From contig JAKPJZ010000041.1 of NCBI GenBank assembly GCA_029553955.1, forward strand, positions 1 to 43,538: 43,538 nt of DNA, in the 5' to 3' direction. The DNA comes from Chloroflexota bacterium. Its GTDB lineage: Bacteria > Chloroflexota > Anaerolineae > SpSt-313. How positions within the stretch are numbered: the first letter of the stretch is position 1; each line of letters starts with the position of its first letter. The translations under genes were made by a program, and so were the position numbers. This document shows, piece by piece, positions 1 through 6,868 of this stretch. The notes below the pieces were generated by a model. The model was not told the DNA's origin and ran no database searches. It was given only the letters and a program-made list of their open reading frames with translations.

Positions 1-151
1 GGCGCTGCGGCGCCGGGCGCCCACCCCTTGGCGCGCAGCAGCGCGCTGCCGTGGGCTGGTCGCCACGGCCGCGTCGGCGCAGGCCGACGCCCGGCCGCAG
101 GCCCTCTAGGCGCGACTTGCAGTCGCCCGGCTTATTTGAACGGTATTGAGC
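1..151. other. No gene seen; short inverted repeats
   Basis: No convincing coding frame. A short hairpin (GCGACT-TGC-AGTCGC, 112-126) is visible. The segment at 146-165 (CCTAGGGCCCCTTGGCCGCC) resembles a block seen again near 8977 and, inverted, near 4930 and 9055, so a dispersed repeat probably ends here. Confidence 0.4.
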
Positions 152-352
152 CTAGGGCCCCTTGGCCGCCACGCCGGGTTGCCCCAGCTCGGAGATAAAG
201 TGGTTGAGGATGGAAAAGGCCTCACCGCTGCGGCCGCGATAGGGGACCATGGCCACGGCCATGCCCAGCGCGATGACGGCGCTGCCGGCCATGCCCAAGT
301 AGCGATAGTGCCGTAGCAGGGCCGAGCTCTTGAGTCTCGCCAGCCGATCCAT
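152..352 (-). pseudogene. Truncated DUF998 membrane protein
   Basis: The 66-codon frame starts at an ATG at 352 behind AGGAGGTGGCT. It carries one membrane segment (GMAGSAVIALGMAVAMVPY) followed by SILNHFISELGQPG, which I recognise as the start of DUF998 integral membrane proteins of about 200 residues. The frame stops at a TAG after VAAKGP, where the family normally continues with several more membrane helices. Truncation falls in or next to a dispersed repeat block (146-165). It is probably a dead fragment; a short functional peptide is less likely. An upstream in-frame ATG at 400 has no comparable ribosome site. Confidence 0.6.
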
Positions 353-416
353 AGCCACCTCCTGGGCCAAACCCGGCATCAAGTCCGCCGTTTTTCGCAT
401 GGCAAGGGCGTGCTAT

Positions 417-444
417 CCGGGCTCGATGCTTCGCGCACCCCCGG
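417..444 (+). repeat. CCGG-N20-CCGG dispersed motif, copy 1
   Basis: A 28-nt motif beginning CCGGGCTC, with ATGCTTCGCGC in the middle and ending CCGG. Six related copies occur in the window, most just before a long palindrome. This one has no palindrome behind it; it lies in the 401-596 gap ahead of the ATP pyrophosphatase gene. Confidence 0.55.
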
Positions 445-596
445 ATTTGAGCCGGACGGATGCGGAACTTGCGAGCCGGCAGTTGCCCGGATAGCCTGCG
501 GCTGCCAGCGCTCTGACGGCGCAAGCACGGTTGTCACGTCACGACCGGCAATGACTCTACGAGGTGTTGAGAGTTGTCAAGAAAGGGAGAGACTGC

Positions 597-1283
597 ATGG
601 AGCAGGTACTCCTCTCGTGGAGCGCGGGCAAAGACAGCGCGCTCGCCCTCTACGAAATCCTCAAAGACCCGGCCTACCGGGTGCAGGCGCTACTCACCAC
701 AGTGACGGAGGACTATGATCGGGTCAGCATGCACGGCATCCGGCGCAGCCTGCTGGAGCGCCAGGCGCGGGCGCTGGGCCTGCCGCTCGAAGTGGTGCGC
801 ATCCCGGCGCATGGCTCCAACGACGGCTATGAAGCGCGCATGGCCAAGGCGCTGGCGCGACACCAGGCACGCGGCGTGACGGCGGTGGCCTTTGGCGACA
901 CCTCCCTGGAGGAGGTGCGCGCCTACCGCGAACGCAACCTGGCGCGCGCCGGCTTGCGCGGCGTCTTTCCCCTGTGGGGCCGCGATGCGCGGGCGCTGGT
1001 GCGCTCGTTTATTCGCCTCGGCTTCCGCGCCATCACGACGTGTGTCGACACCCAGGCGCTCGACGCTCGCCTGGCCGGCCGCCCGGTCGACGAACGCTTC
1101 CTCGCCGAGCTGCCTGCCAACGTGGACCCCTGTGGCGAGAACGGTGAGTACCACTCTTTCGTCTGTGACGGGCCTATCTTCAGCGTGCCGGTGGCGTACA
1201 CCGTCGGCGGGACCGTGCTCCGCGAAGGCCGTTTCGCCTATTGCGACCTTTTGCCCGCGTGGGGCACGGGCTGTGCGGCTTGA
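597..1283 (+). CDS. Dph6-like ATP pyrophosphatase (DUF71)
   Basis: A 228-residue protein starting at the ATG at 597 behind GGGAGA. The N-terminal SWSAGKDSALAL is the PP-loop (SGGKDS type) that binds ATP in adenylating N-type pyrophosphatases, and the C-terminal GENGEYHSFV is the signature of the DUF71/Dph6 family. In eukaryotes and archaea Dph6 amidates diphthine on EF2. Bacteria lack diphthamide, so the substrate here is unknown; an ATP-dependent amidation or thiolation is a fair inference. Length fits the single-domain prokaryotic form. Its stop codon overlaps the -35 box of the next promoter, so the downstream gene is probably transcribed separately. Confidence 0.85.
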   Translation: MEQVLLSWSAGKDSALALYEILKDPAYRVQALLTTVTEDYDRVSMHGIRRSLLERQARALGLPLEVVRIPAHGSNDGYEARMAKALARHQARGVTAVAFGDTSLEEVRAYRERNLARAGLRGVFPLWGRDARALVRSFIRLGFRAITTCVDTQALDARLAGRPVDERFLAELPANVDPCGENGEYHSFVCDGPIFSVPVAYTVGGTVLREGRFAYCDLLPAWGTGCAA

Positions 1284-1309
1284 CGTTCTTCTCCAGGCGG
1301 GCGTATACT
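1280..1309 (+). promoter_or_regulatory. Sigma70-type promoter
   Basis: TTGACG (1280-1285), 18-bp spacer, TATACT (1304-1309), about 45 bp before the ATG of the lipoprotein hydrolase gene. The -35 box overlaps the TGA of the preceding gene. Confidence 0.7.
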
Positions 1310-1354
1310 CGCCGCAGTACGAACGCACTGGTGCGCTCGTGCGTCAGAGAGGCG

Positions 1355-2422
1355 ATGGCGAAGCGATGCTGCCGGCATGCAACGGGCCTGCTCCTGGTAT
1401 GTGGCGCGCTGTGTCTCGCGGCGTGCCGGCCTCAGCCTGCCGTGGAGGCACGGCCCGCGCCCACCGTGGTGATGCCCGAGGCGCGGCCATCGGCCACGGC
1501 CGGGCCCCAAGCCGGGGCGTCGCTGCAGGGTGCGCTGCGGGTACAGCCGCCATCGCGTGAGCCGGCCCAGTCGGCCTACCTGCGCCTGCGCAGGTCCCAC
1601 GTCACAACCCTCACCGCCTGCAATCCGACGCCTGCGCGCTGGTGGGCCGCCGCGCCGCCGCCGGGTGCGCGGGAAACGTGCTATCCCTCCGGCGATCTGC
1701 AGTTGCTGGCTTGGCTGGCGCTGCCCGAGGATGCGCCCACCCCCATCCCCGCCATCGTCTACTTGCACGGCGATTGGGGCCTCGACGGCGACGATTTCGC
1801 TGCCTGCCGGCCCTTCCTCGACGCCGGCTATGCGGTGATGCTGCCGTCGCCGCGCGGCGAGAACGGCAACCCCGGCTGCTTCGAGCTGTGGTACGGCGAG
1901 ATGGACGATGCCGTGGCGGCGGTGCGCTGGCTGGCGGGCCAGCCCGAGATCGACGCCGGGCGCATTTATGCCTTTGGCCACAGCGTGGGCGGCGGCGTTG
2001 CAGCCCTGCTCTCGCTGTACGACGACGTGCCCCTGCGCCTGAGCGGGAGCTGTGGCGGCCTCTATCCTCCCGACATCTTGGCGGTCTGGAGCGCGTTGCT
2101 CCCCTTTGACCTGAATGACGAGCAGGAGGTGCAGTTGCGCCTGCTCAGGGGCAACATGGCGTCGATGCAGCGCCGGCACATTGCCTACCTGGGCGAGGAG
2201 GAATGGCTGGCGCAGTTCGCCTCCGCCGCCGCGGCCGAGGCTGCCGCGTGTGTCGCGCCCCTCAGCATCCACATGCTCCCCGGCGACCACGAGAGCGCCC
2301 TGGCCCCCGCCATGGCGGCGTTTATCGAGGCGATTGCGGACGGAATGCCTGCTACGGATCACCAAGACACTAATCAGGTGATGAGAAGGCAGAGCTGTCA
2401 ACGGATTTCCGGTACGGATTGA
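1355..2422 (+). CDS. Lipoprotein alpha/beta hydrolase
   Basis: A 355-residue protein starting at the ATG at 1355 behind AGAGAGG. It has a lipoprotein signal (LLLVCGALCLAAC, acylated Cys about residue 22) and a Pro/Ala-rich linker to about residue 70. The catalytic domain shows IVYLHGDWG (oxyanion-hole HG strand), the nucleophile elbow GHSVGGG and a late GDHES that can supply the acid and histidine. This matches the dienelactone hydrolase/prolyl oligopeptidase-like superfamily. It would face outward, tethered to the membrane. Substrate unknown. Its 3' end lies inside an inverted repeat. Confidence 0.8.
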   Translation: MAKRCCRHATGLLLVCGALCLAACRPQPAVEARPAPTVVMPEARPSATAGPQAGASLQGALRVQPPSREPAQSAYLRLRRSHVTTLTACNPTPARWWAAAPPPGARETCYPSGDLQLLAWLALPEDAPTPIPAIVYLHGDWGLDGDDFAACRPFLDAGYAVMLPSPRGENGNPGCFELWYGEMDDAVAAVRWLAGQPEIDAGRIYAFGHSVGGGVAALLSLYDDVPLRLSGSCGGLYPPDILAVWSALLPFDLNDEQEVQLRLLRGNMASMQRRHIAYLGEEEWLAQFASAAAAEAAACVAPLSIHMLPGDHESALAPAMAAFIEAIADGMPATDHQDTNQVMRRQSCQRISGTD

Positions 2423-2486
2423 ACGGGTTGCCTGTCATCACGGCGAGCGCAATCCGTTCAATCCGCTCCCCTAATCCGTTGATAGC
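2394..2486. repeat. Inverted repeat over a gene end
   Basis: Left arm GCTGTCAACGGATT (2394-2407) pairs with AATCCGTTGATAGC (2473-2486) with one mismatch. Further inner pairing involves ACGGATTGAACGG and CCGTTCAATCCG. The left arm contains the stop codon of the hydrolase gene. It could act as a 3' hairpin between convergent genes. No T-tract follows. Confidence 0.6.
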
Positions 2487-2515
2487 TGCCCCCTCATGAA
2501 CGCTTGACTGGTGTT

Positions 2516-3610
2516 CTATGATCCTACCGTGAGGCGCAACACGCGGTCGTCCTCGGGGGCAGGGCTGCCGCGGCCGTCGCGGTTGTTGGTGAGGATGTAG
2601 AACGTGCCGTCGGGCGCCTGGGCCACAGCGCGCAGGCGGCCGTACTGCCCTTGCAGTTCCTGGTCCAGACTCAGCGCGTGGCTGGGGTCGTTGGGGTCGA
2701 TGGTGAGGCGAAAGAGCGCCTGGCCGCGCAGGCCGGCGAAGAGCAGCGCGCCCATCCAGGGGCCCTGCGTGGCAAAGGTCGCCCCCGCAGGTGCCCAGGT
2801 GTCAGTGCCGCTTTCGATCACCGACGGCGCCGTCGCCTCGTGCGCCTCGCTCCCTGTCACCAACGGCCAGCCATAGTTGCGCCCCGGCTCGATCAGGTTG
2901 ACCTCGTCGTGCGCGCTTGGCCCGTGCTCCGTGGCGTAGAGGCGGTTGCTGCCCGGCTGCCAGGCCAGGCCCTCGGGGTTGCGATGGCCGTAGGAATAGA
3001 CCGGCGAGCCGGGGAAGGGGTTGTCGCCGGGGATGCTGCCGTCGGCGTTGAGGCGCAGGATCTTGCCGTTGAGCGCCGTGGGGTCCTGTGCGAGGTTGGG
3101 GTCCGAGGCATCGCCCACCGTCCAGTAGAGCTTGCCGTCGGGGCCAAAGCCGAGGCGCCCGCCATCGTGGATGCTGGCGCCGCGCGCGCCGTCGAGCAGC
3201 ACCCGGTCCATCGCTCCCTTGCGGGTCGCCGGGTCCTCACGCAGGCGGACGAGGCGGTTGGCCAGGCCGCCGCCTGCCGCCTGGTAGGTGTAGGCCGCAT
3301 AGACAAAGTGGTTCTGGGCGAACTGGGGGTCGAGGGCCAGGCCCAGCAGGCCGCCTTCGCCGGTTGCCGCCACATCGAGCGTCAGCCACGGCTCGGGCTG
3401 CAGTTGCCCATCCTGGATGATGCGGATGCGGCCCGGCCGTTCGGTGAGCAAGATGCGGCCGTCGGGGGCGAAGGCGATGGCCCATGGCACCTCCAGGCCG
3501 GTGGCCACTACGTCGACGCGGATTGACGGCTGGGCAGGCACAGCGCCGCTACAGATGGCCGGCATGAGGGCCAGCACAACGGCGACCCCTACGACAATTC
3601 GTGCGCGCAT
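2516..3610 (-). CDS. PQQ-type sugar dehydrogenase (GSDH family)
   Basis: A 364-residue protein; ATG at 3610 behind AAGGAG. A Sec signal peptide covers about residues 1-22. The rest is the six-bladed propeller of soluble glucose/sorbosone dehydrogenases: GLEVPWAIAFAPDGRILLTER, GEGGLLGLALDP, IHDGGRLGFGPDGKLYWTVGD and YGHRNPEGLAWQP. In this family PQQ plus calcium oxidise aldoses; close bacterial relatives include Aldose sugar dehydrogenase (YliI/Asd). It should be exported. No pqq biosynthesis genes occur in the window, so PQQ would come from elsewhere. An in-frame ATG at 3721 lacks a ribosome site and would disrupt the signal peptide. Confidence 0.85.
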   Translation of the reverse strand: MRARIVVGVAVVLALMPAICSGAVPAQPSIRVDVVATGLEVPWAIAFAPDGRILLTERPGRIRIIQDGQLQPEPWLTLDVAATGEGGLLGLALDPQFAQNHFVYAAYTYQAAGGGLANRLVRLREDPATRKGAMDRVLLDGARGASIHDGGRLGFGPDGKLYWTVGDASDPNLAQDPTALNGKILRLNADGSIPGDNPFPGSPVYSYGHRNPEGLAWQPGSNRLYATEHGPSAHDEVNLIEPGRNYGWPLVTGSEAHEATAPSVIESGTDTWAPAGATFATQGPWMGALLFAGLRGQALFRLTIDPNDPSHALSLDQELQGQYGRLRAVAQAPDGTFYILTNNRDGRGSPAPEDDRVLRLTVGS

Positions 3611-3757
3611 CTCACGCTCCTTGAGGGCCCACCATGGTGGGCAGGTCGCGCATCCGCTGATGATAGGCCACATCGCCGGCAGATGTCCAGCGGCTTTGCC
3701 AGGGCTACTTGCCAGCCGCACACTCGCCTACGCATCGTGAATGCACCCCAGGTGCAA

Positions 3758-3808
3758 CTGCTCAGCCCGTCATTGCTTCGCTGCGGCTCGCAATGACGGG
3801 CTGAGCAG
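3758..3808. repeat. 18-bp-arm hairpin with CAATGAC core
   Basis: Arms 3758-3775 and 3791-3808 are perfectly complementary around a 15-nt loop. The arms share GCTCAGCC...GTCATTG with the outer arms of the composite at 4685-4996, and CAATGAC with the hairpin at 16082-16134, so this is a dispersed family. Confidence 0.7.
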
Positions 3809-3831
3809 TGACCTCCAGGTGGACGAACCCC

Positions 3832-3861
3832 TTGACAAATACGCAAAGGCCGTGATATACT
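3832..3861 (+). promoter_or_regulatory. Promoter of fadR-like gene
   Basis: Perfect -35 TTGACA (3832-3837), 18-bp spacer, -10 TATACT (3856-3861). The transcription start would fall at about 3868, at the left edge of the operator. Confidence 0.75.
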
Positions 3862-3867
3862 GTAGGC

Positions 3868-3889
3868 AACTGGTCAGACCACTGACCAG
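3868..3889 (+). promoter_or_regulatory. FadR-like operator
   Basis: CTGGTCAG-ACCA-CTGACCAG is an 8-bp-arm inverted repeat at 3870-3889. The core AACTGGTCAGACCA (3868-3881) matches the enterobacterial FadR site consensus ACTGGTCNGACC. It covers the predicted start of transcription of the regulator gene, which suggests negative autoregulation. Confidence 0.65.
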
Positions 3890-3955
3890 AGGTTCCGGCG
3901 GCATGTGAGCCGCCTCTGCTACTGTGCCGACAGGCTCTTGTATGGAGGACAGCGC

Positions 3956-4654
3956 ATGCCCTTCTGGTCCAGGCCGCAACGCCCCGCCGCCCACGCCGAG
4001 CAGGCGCTGGTCACCGCCATCCTCGACGGCACCTATCCGCCCGGCTCCACGCTGCCCGGAGAGCGCGCCCTGGCCACGCAGCTCGGCGTCACCCGCCCCA
4101 CCCTGCGCGAGGCGCTGCAGCGCCTGGAGCGCGATGGCTGGCTGACCATTGCCCAGGGTAAGCCGACCCAGGTCAACGACTATTGGCGGGCGGGCGGCCT
4201 GAACGTGCTCAGCGGGCTAGTGCGCTGCGGCCAACAGCTTCCGCCGGGCTTTGTCACCAAGCTGCTCGAGGTGCGCCTGGCTATGGCCCCTGCCTATGCC
4301 CGAGCGGCCGTCGCCGTGGCGGCTCCGCGGGTGGCCGGGTACCTGGCGCCCCACACCCGCCTCGAAGACACGCCCGAGGCGTACGCGCGCTACGATTGGG
4401 GGCTGCACCACACCCTCACCGTGGCCTCGGGCAACCCCGTCTATACCCTGATCCTCAACGGCTTTGGCGGCTTTTACGAACAGACGGCCCACCACTATTT
4501 CGCCCCGGCCGAGGCGCGGGCCTCGTCGTGGGCGTTCTACGCCGCGCTGCTCGCCGCAGCCGAGAAGGGCGACGCCGCCGAGGCCGAACAGGTGACGCGG
4601 CGCGTGATGCAGGAGAGCATCGAGTTGTGGGAGCGGGTGGCGCGTACTGCGTGA
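3956..4654 (+). CDS. fadR: FadR-type GntR regulator
   Basis: A 232-residue protein, close to the 239 of E. coli FadR; ATG at 3956 behind GGAGGACAGC. The N-terminal winged helix carries PPGSTLPGERALATQLGVTR, TLREALQRLERDGWLT and GKPTQVN, almost motif for motif E. coli FadR. The C-terminal all-alpha domain keeps ASGNPVYTLILNGFGGFY, the acyl-CoA-binding region. At the ligand-site helix the serine and tryptophan equivalent to Ser219 and Trp223 are kept (QESIELWE), while the Gly216 position is Met. The wing histidine (His65 in E. coli) is Gln. Residue equivalences are from memory. It probably senses long-chain acyl-CoA and represses itself through the operator at 3868-3889; other targets are not visible here. 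Confidence 0.82.
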   Translation: MPFWSRPQRPAAHAEQALVTAILDGTYPPGSTLPGERALATQLGVTRPTLREALQRLERDGWLTIAQGKPTQVNDYWRAGGLNVLSGLVRCGQQLPPGFVTKLLEVRLAMAPAYARAAVAVAAPRVAGYLAPHTRLEDTPEAYARYDWGLHHTLTVASGNPVYTLILNGFGGFYEQTAHHYFAPAEARASSWAFYAALLAAAEKGDAAEAEQVTRRVMQESIELWERVARTA

Positions 4655-5032
4655 TGCGTAATGCGTGTTCCGTTGGCTTGAGGCAACTGCTCAGCCTGTC
4701 ATTGCGAGTGCCCGAGTTCGCAGAACCCTGTGCCCAGCACAGAACCTTGGCCTGTCATTGCGAGGAGGTGGCCGCAGCCGCCGACGAAGCAATCCCTTGG
4801 TTGCGAGCGGAGCGAGACAACTCCACGTCGGACATTGGAGATCGCTTCGCTGCGCTCGCAATGACATTGCCCAAGTTCCTGAGCAGACGACATGCCCCCA
4901 GTGGCACCACAAGCGATGAAAACGCCCACAAGGGGCTAGGCTACGGCGCCCCGCCCTGTTTTCAGATCAGCCACAGCGAAGCAATGACAGGCTGAGCAGT
5001 GACGGCCGGGGAACGGAACACGTAACACGCAA
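4652..5032. repeat. Nested inverted-repeat composite
   Basis: This gene-free gap holds three nested layers. The outer arms carry GCGTGATGCGTAATGCGTG with TTCCGTT (about 4652-4676) against GGAACGGAACACGTAACACG (about 5009-5028). Inside lie CAACTGCTCAGCCTGTCATTGC (about 4685-4706) against GCAATGACAGGCTGAGCAG (about 4979-4997). Innermost is CCTGTCATTGCGAGGAGG (about 4751) against CGCTTCGCTGCGCTCGCAATGACA (about 4842-4865). The arrangement looks like successive insertions of small hairpin elements into one another. No coding frame is convincing. Confidence 0.6.
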
Positions 5033-5063
5033 TAGATCCACGCATCATCCACGGAGGTGTGAC

Positions 5064-6653
5064 ATGAAGCGTTGGAACGGCTGGGGCGACGATGGCATCG
5101 ATTATCCCTTGCCGGCGCAGGCGGCGCGTTACCTGGCGGACCTGGTGGGGCCGGCCACGCCGCCGCGCGATGCGGCGCTCGAGCAGGTGGCGGCGGCAGT
5201 GCCGGCGTCGCGGCTGCCGGCGCATCCGCTCGTTTCAGCCGACGCGGTGGAGCGGGTGCGCCATGCGCGCGGTCACAGCCTGCCCGATTGGATCGCCCTG
5301 CGCAGCGGCCGCATTGTCGTGCCCGACGGCGTGGCCTACCCCAACACGGCCGGCGAGGTGCGCGGCCTGATACGCTACGCCGGCGAGGTGGGCGCTCGCC
5401 TCATCCCCTACGGCGGCGGCAGCAGCGTGGTGGGCCATATCAACCCCCTGCCGGGCGAGGCCCCCGTGCTCACGGTGGACCTGGCGCGCATGAACCGCCT
5501 ATGTTCCTTCGACGAGACCAGCCGGCTGGCCACCTTCGAAGCCGGGGTCGCCGGCCCCGACCTGGAGGCGCAGTTGCGGGCGCACGGCTGCACCCTGGGC
5601 CACTACCCGCAGTCGTTCGAATACTCGACCCTCGGCGGCTGGGTGGCCACGCGCTCCAGCGGCCAGCAGTCGCTGGGCTACGGGCGCATCGAGCGCCTGT
5701 TCGCCGGCGGGCACGTCGAAACACCGGCCGGCCCGCTCGACCTGCCGCCCTTCCCTGCCTCGGCCGCCGGGCCCGACCTGCGCGAGCTGGTGCTGGGCTC
5801 GGAAGGGCGCCTGGGCATCATCACCGAGGCCACCGTGCGCGCCACCGGCATCCCCGAGCGTGAGGATTTCCGCGCCGTCTTTTTCCCCGACTGGGCGCGC
5901 GCCTGCGCGGCCACGCGCGAGATCATGCAGGCGCGCCTGCCCCTCGTCATGCTGCGCCTGAGCACCCCCACCGAAACGGAGACCACCTTGGCCCTCGCCG
6001 GCCACGAACGCCTCATCGGCGCGCTCGAGCGGCTGCTCGCGGTGCGCGGCGTGGCCGAGGGCAAGTGCATGCTCATCCTGGGCTTGGCCGGCCGCGATCG
6101 CGTGGTCAAGGCGGCGCGCCACGAGGCCCTGGGCATCGCCAAGGGGCACGGCGGCGTGCACGTGGGCAGCACCTTTGGCAAGCAGTGGCACAAGTCGCGC
6201 TTCCGCACCCCCTACCTGCGCAACACCCTGTGGGAGGCGGGCTATGCGCTCGACACCCTCGAGACGGCCACCAGTTGGGCCAACGTCGCGGCCATGGTCG
6301 AGGCCATCGAGGTTGCGCTGCGGCCGGGGCTCGAGCACGCCGGCGAACGCGTGCACGTCTTTACCCACCTCTCGCACCTCTACCCCTACGGTTCGAGCAT
6401 CTACACCACCTATCTCTACCGCATCGCGCCCGACCCCGACGAGACGCTGCGGCGCTGGCAGGTGCTCAAGGCCGCGGCGACGGAGGCCATCATCGCCCAT
6501 GGCGGCACCATCAGCCATCAGCATGGGGTGGGCAGCGATCACCTGGCGTATCTACAGCACGAGAAGGGCAGCCTGGGGATGCAGACGATCCGCCGGCTGG
6601 CCGAATGCTTCGACCCAGAACACATCATGAACCCCGGCAAGCTCATCGAGTAG
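5064..6653 (+). CDS. Alkyl-DHAP synthase-like FAD oxidoreductase
   Basis: A 529-residue protein; ATG at 5064 behind GGAGGTG. The FAD-binding (VAO/PCMH) domain shows PYGGGSSVVGHI and LGGWVATRSSGQQSLGYG. The C-terminal half has THLSHLYPYGSSIY, HGGTISHQHGVGSDH and DPEHIMNPGKL, the set that marks alkyldihydroxyacetonephosphate synthases. That enzyme swaps the acyl group of acyl-DHAP for a fatty alcohol, making the first ether bond of ether lipids. A glycerol-3-phosphate dehydrogenase follows and a FadR homologue precedes, which fits a lipid role. A related FAD-linked oxidase acting on another hydroxy acid cannot be excluded. Confidence 0.82.
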   Translation: MKRWNGWGDDGIDYPLPAQAARYLADLVGPATPPRDAALEQVAAAVPASRLPAHPLVSADAVERVRHARGHSLPDWIALRSGRIVVPDGVAYPNTAGEVRGLIRYAGEVGARLIPYGGGSSVVGHINPLPGEAPVLTVDLARMNRLCSFDETSRLATFEAGVAGPDLEAQLRAHGCTLGHYPQSFEYSTLGGWVATRSSGQQSLGYGRIERLFAGGHVETPAGPLDLPPFPASAAGPDLRELVLGSEGRLGIITEATVRATGIPEREDFRAVFFPDWARACAATREIMQARLPLVMLRLSTPTETETTLALAGHERLIGALERLLAVRGVAEGKCMLILGLAGRDRVVKAARHEALGIAKGHGGVHVGSTFGKQWHKSRFRTPYLRNTLWEAGYALDTLETATSWANVAAMVEAIEVALRPGLEHAGERVHVFTHLSHLYPYGSSIYTTYLYRIAPDPDETLRRWQVLKAAATEAIIAHGGTISHQHGVGSDHLAYLQHEKGSLGMQTIRRLAECFDPEHIMNPGKLIE

Positions 6654-6697
6654 GAGTCTCCGAGCAGCCTAACGGAGTGAGTTGCCCACGGTAGCGG

Positions 6698-6725
6698 CCG
6701 GCTTTCACGCTCCGCGCTGCCCCGG
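6698..6725 (+). repeat. CCGG-N20-CCGG dispersed motif, copy 2
   Basis: A 28-nt motif, CCGGCTTTC then ACGCTCCGCGC, closing with CCGG, 17 bp before the 98-bp palindrome. Confidence 0.6.
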
Positions 6726-6742
6726 TGCGGAGCCCTTAAGGT

Positions 6743-6840
6743 GGGGTTTGGGCGAGTTGGTTGGTCCTGCAGGCTGCCCCTGGTGCGCCCGCGGGCGCAC
6801 CAGGGGCAGCCTGCAGGACCAACCAACTCGCCCAAACCCC
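6743..6840. repeat. 98-bp perfect palindrome
   Basis: Left arm 6743-6791 and right arm 6792-6840 are exact reverse complements (49 bp each) with no spacer; the centre is CGCCCGCGGGCG. It begins GGGGTTTGGG and ends CCCAAACCCC. It lies between the FAD enzyme gene and glpD, 3' of the former. There is no T-tract, so it is not a standard terminator. Its arm sequence is a diverged relative of the palindrome at the window end. Confidence 0.9.
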
Positions 6841-6868
6841 CTCCTAACCTTTGCAGTGGAGGTGCACA

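Noticed and set aside
597..1283. Diphthamide synthase function
   Set aside because: Bacteria lack diphthamide on EF-G, so only the ATP-pyrophosphatase family is claimed.
6743..6840. Palindromes as assembly fold-back artefacts
   Set aside because: All lie in gene gaps at similar distances 3' of genes, and most follow the same CCGG motif; one lies inside a TIR/TSD-bounded element. Read-level proof was not available.
6743..6840. Intrinsic terminator
   Set aside because: No T-tract follows on either strand; the outer ends are GGGGTTTGGG/CCCAAACCCC. Only the 19314-19371 member has a T-rich arm suited to termination.
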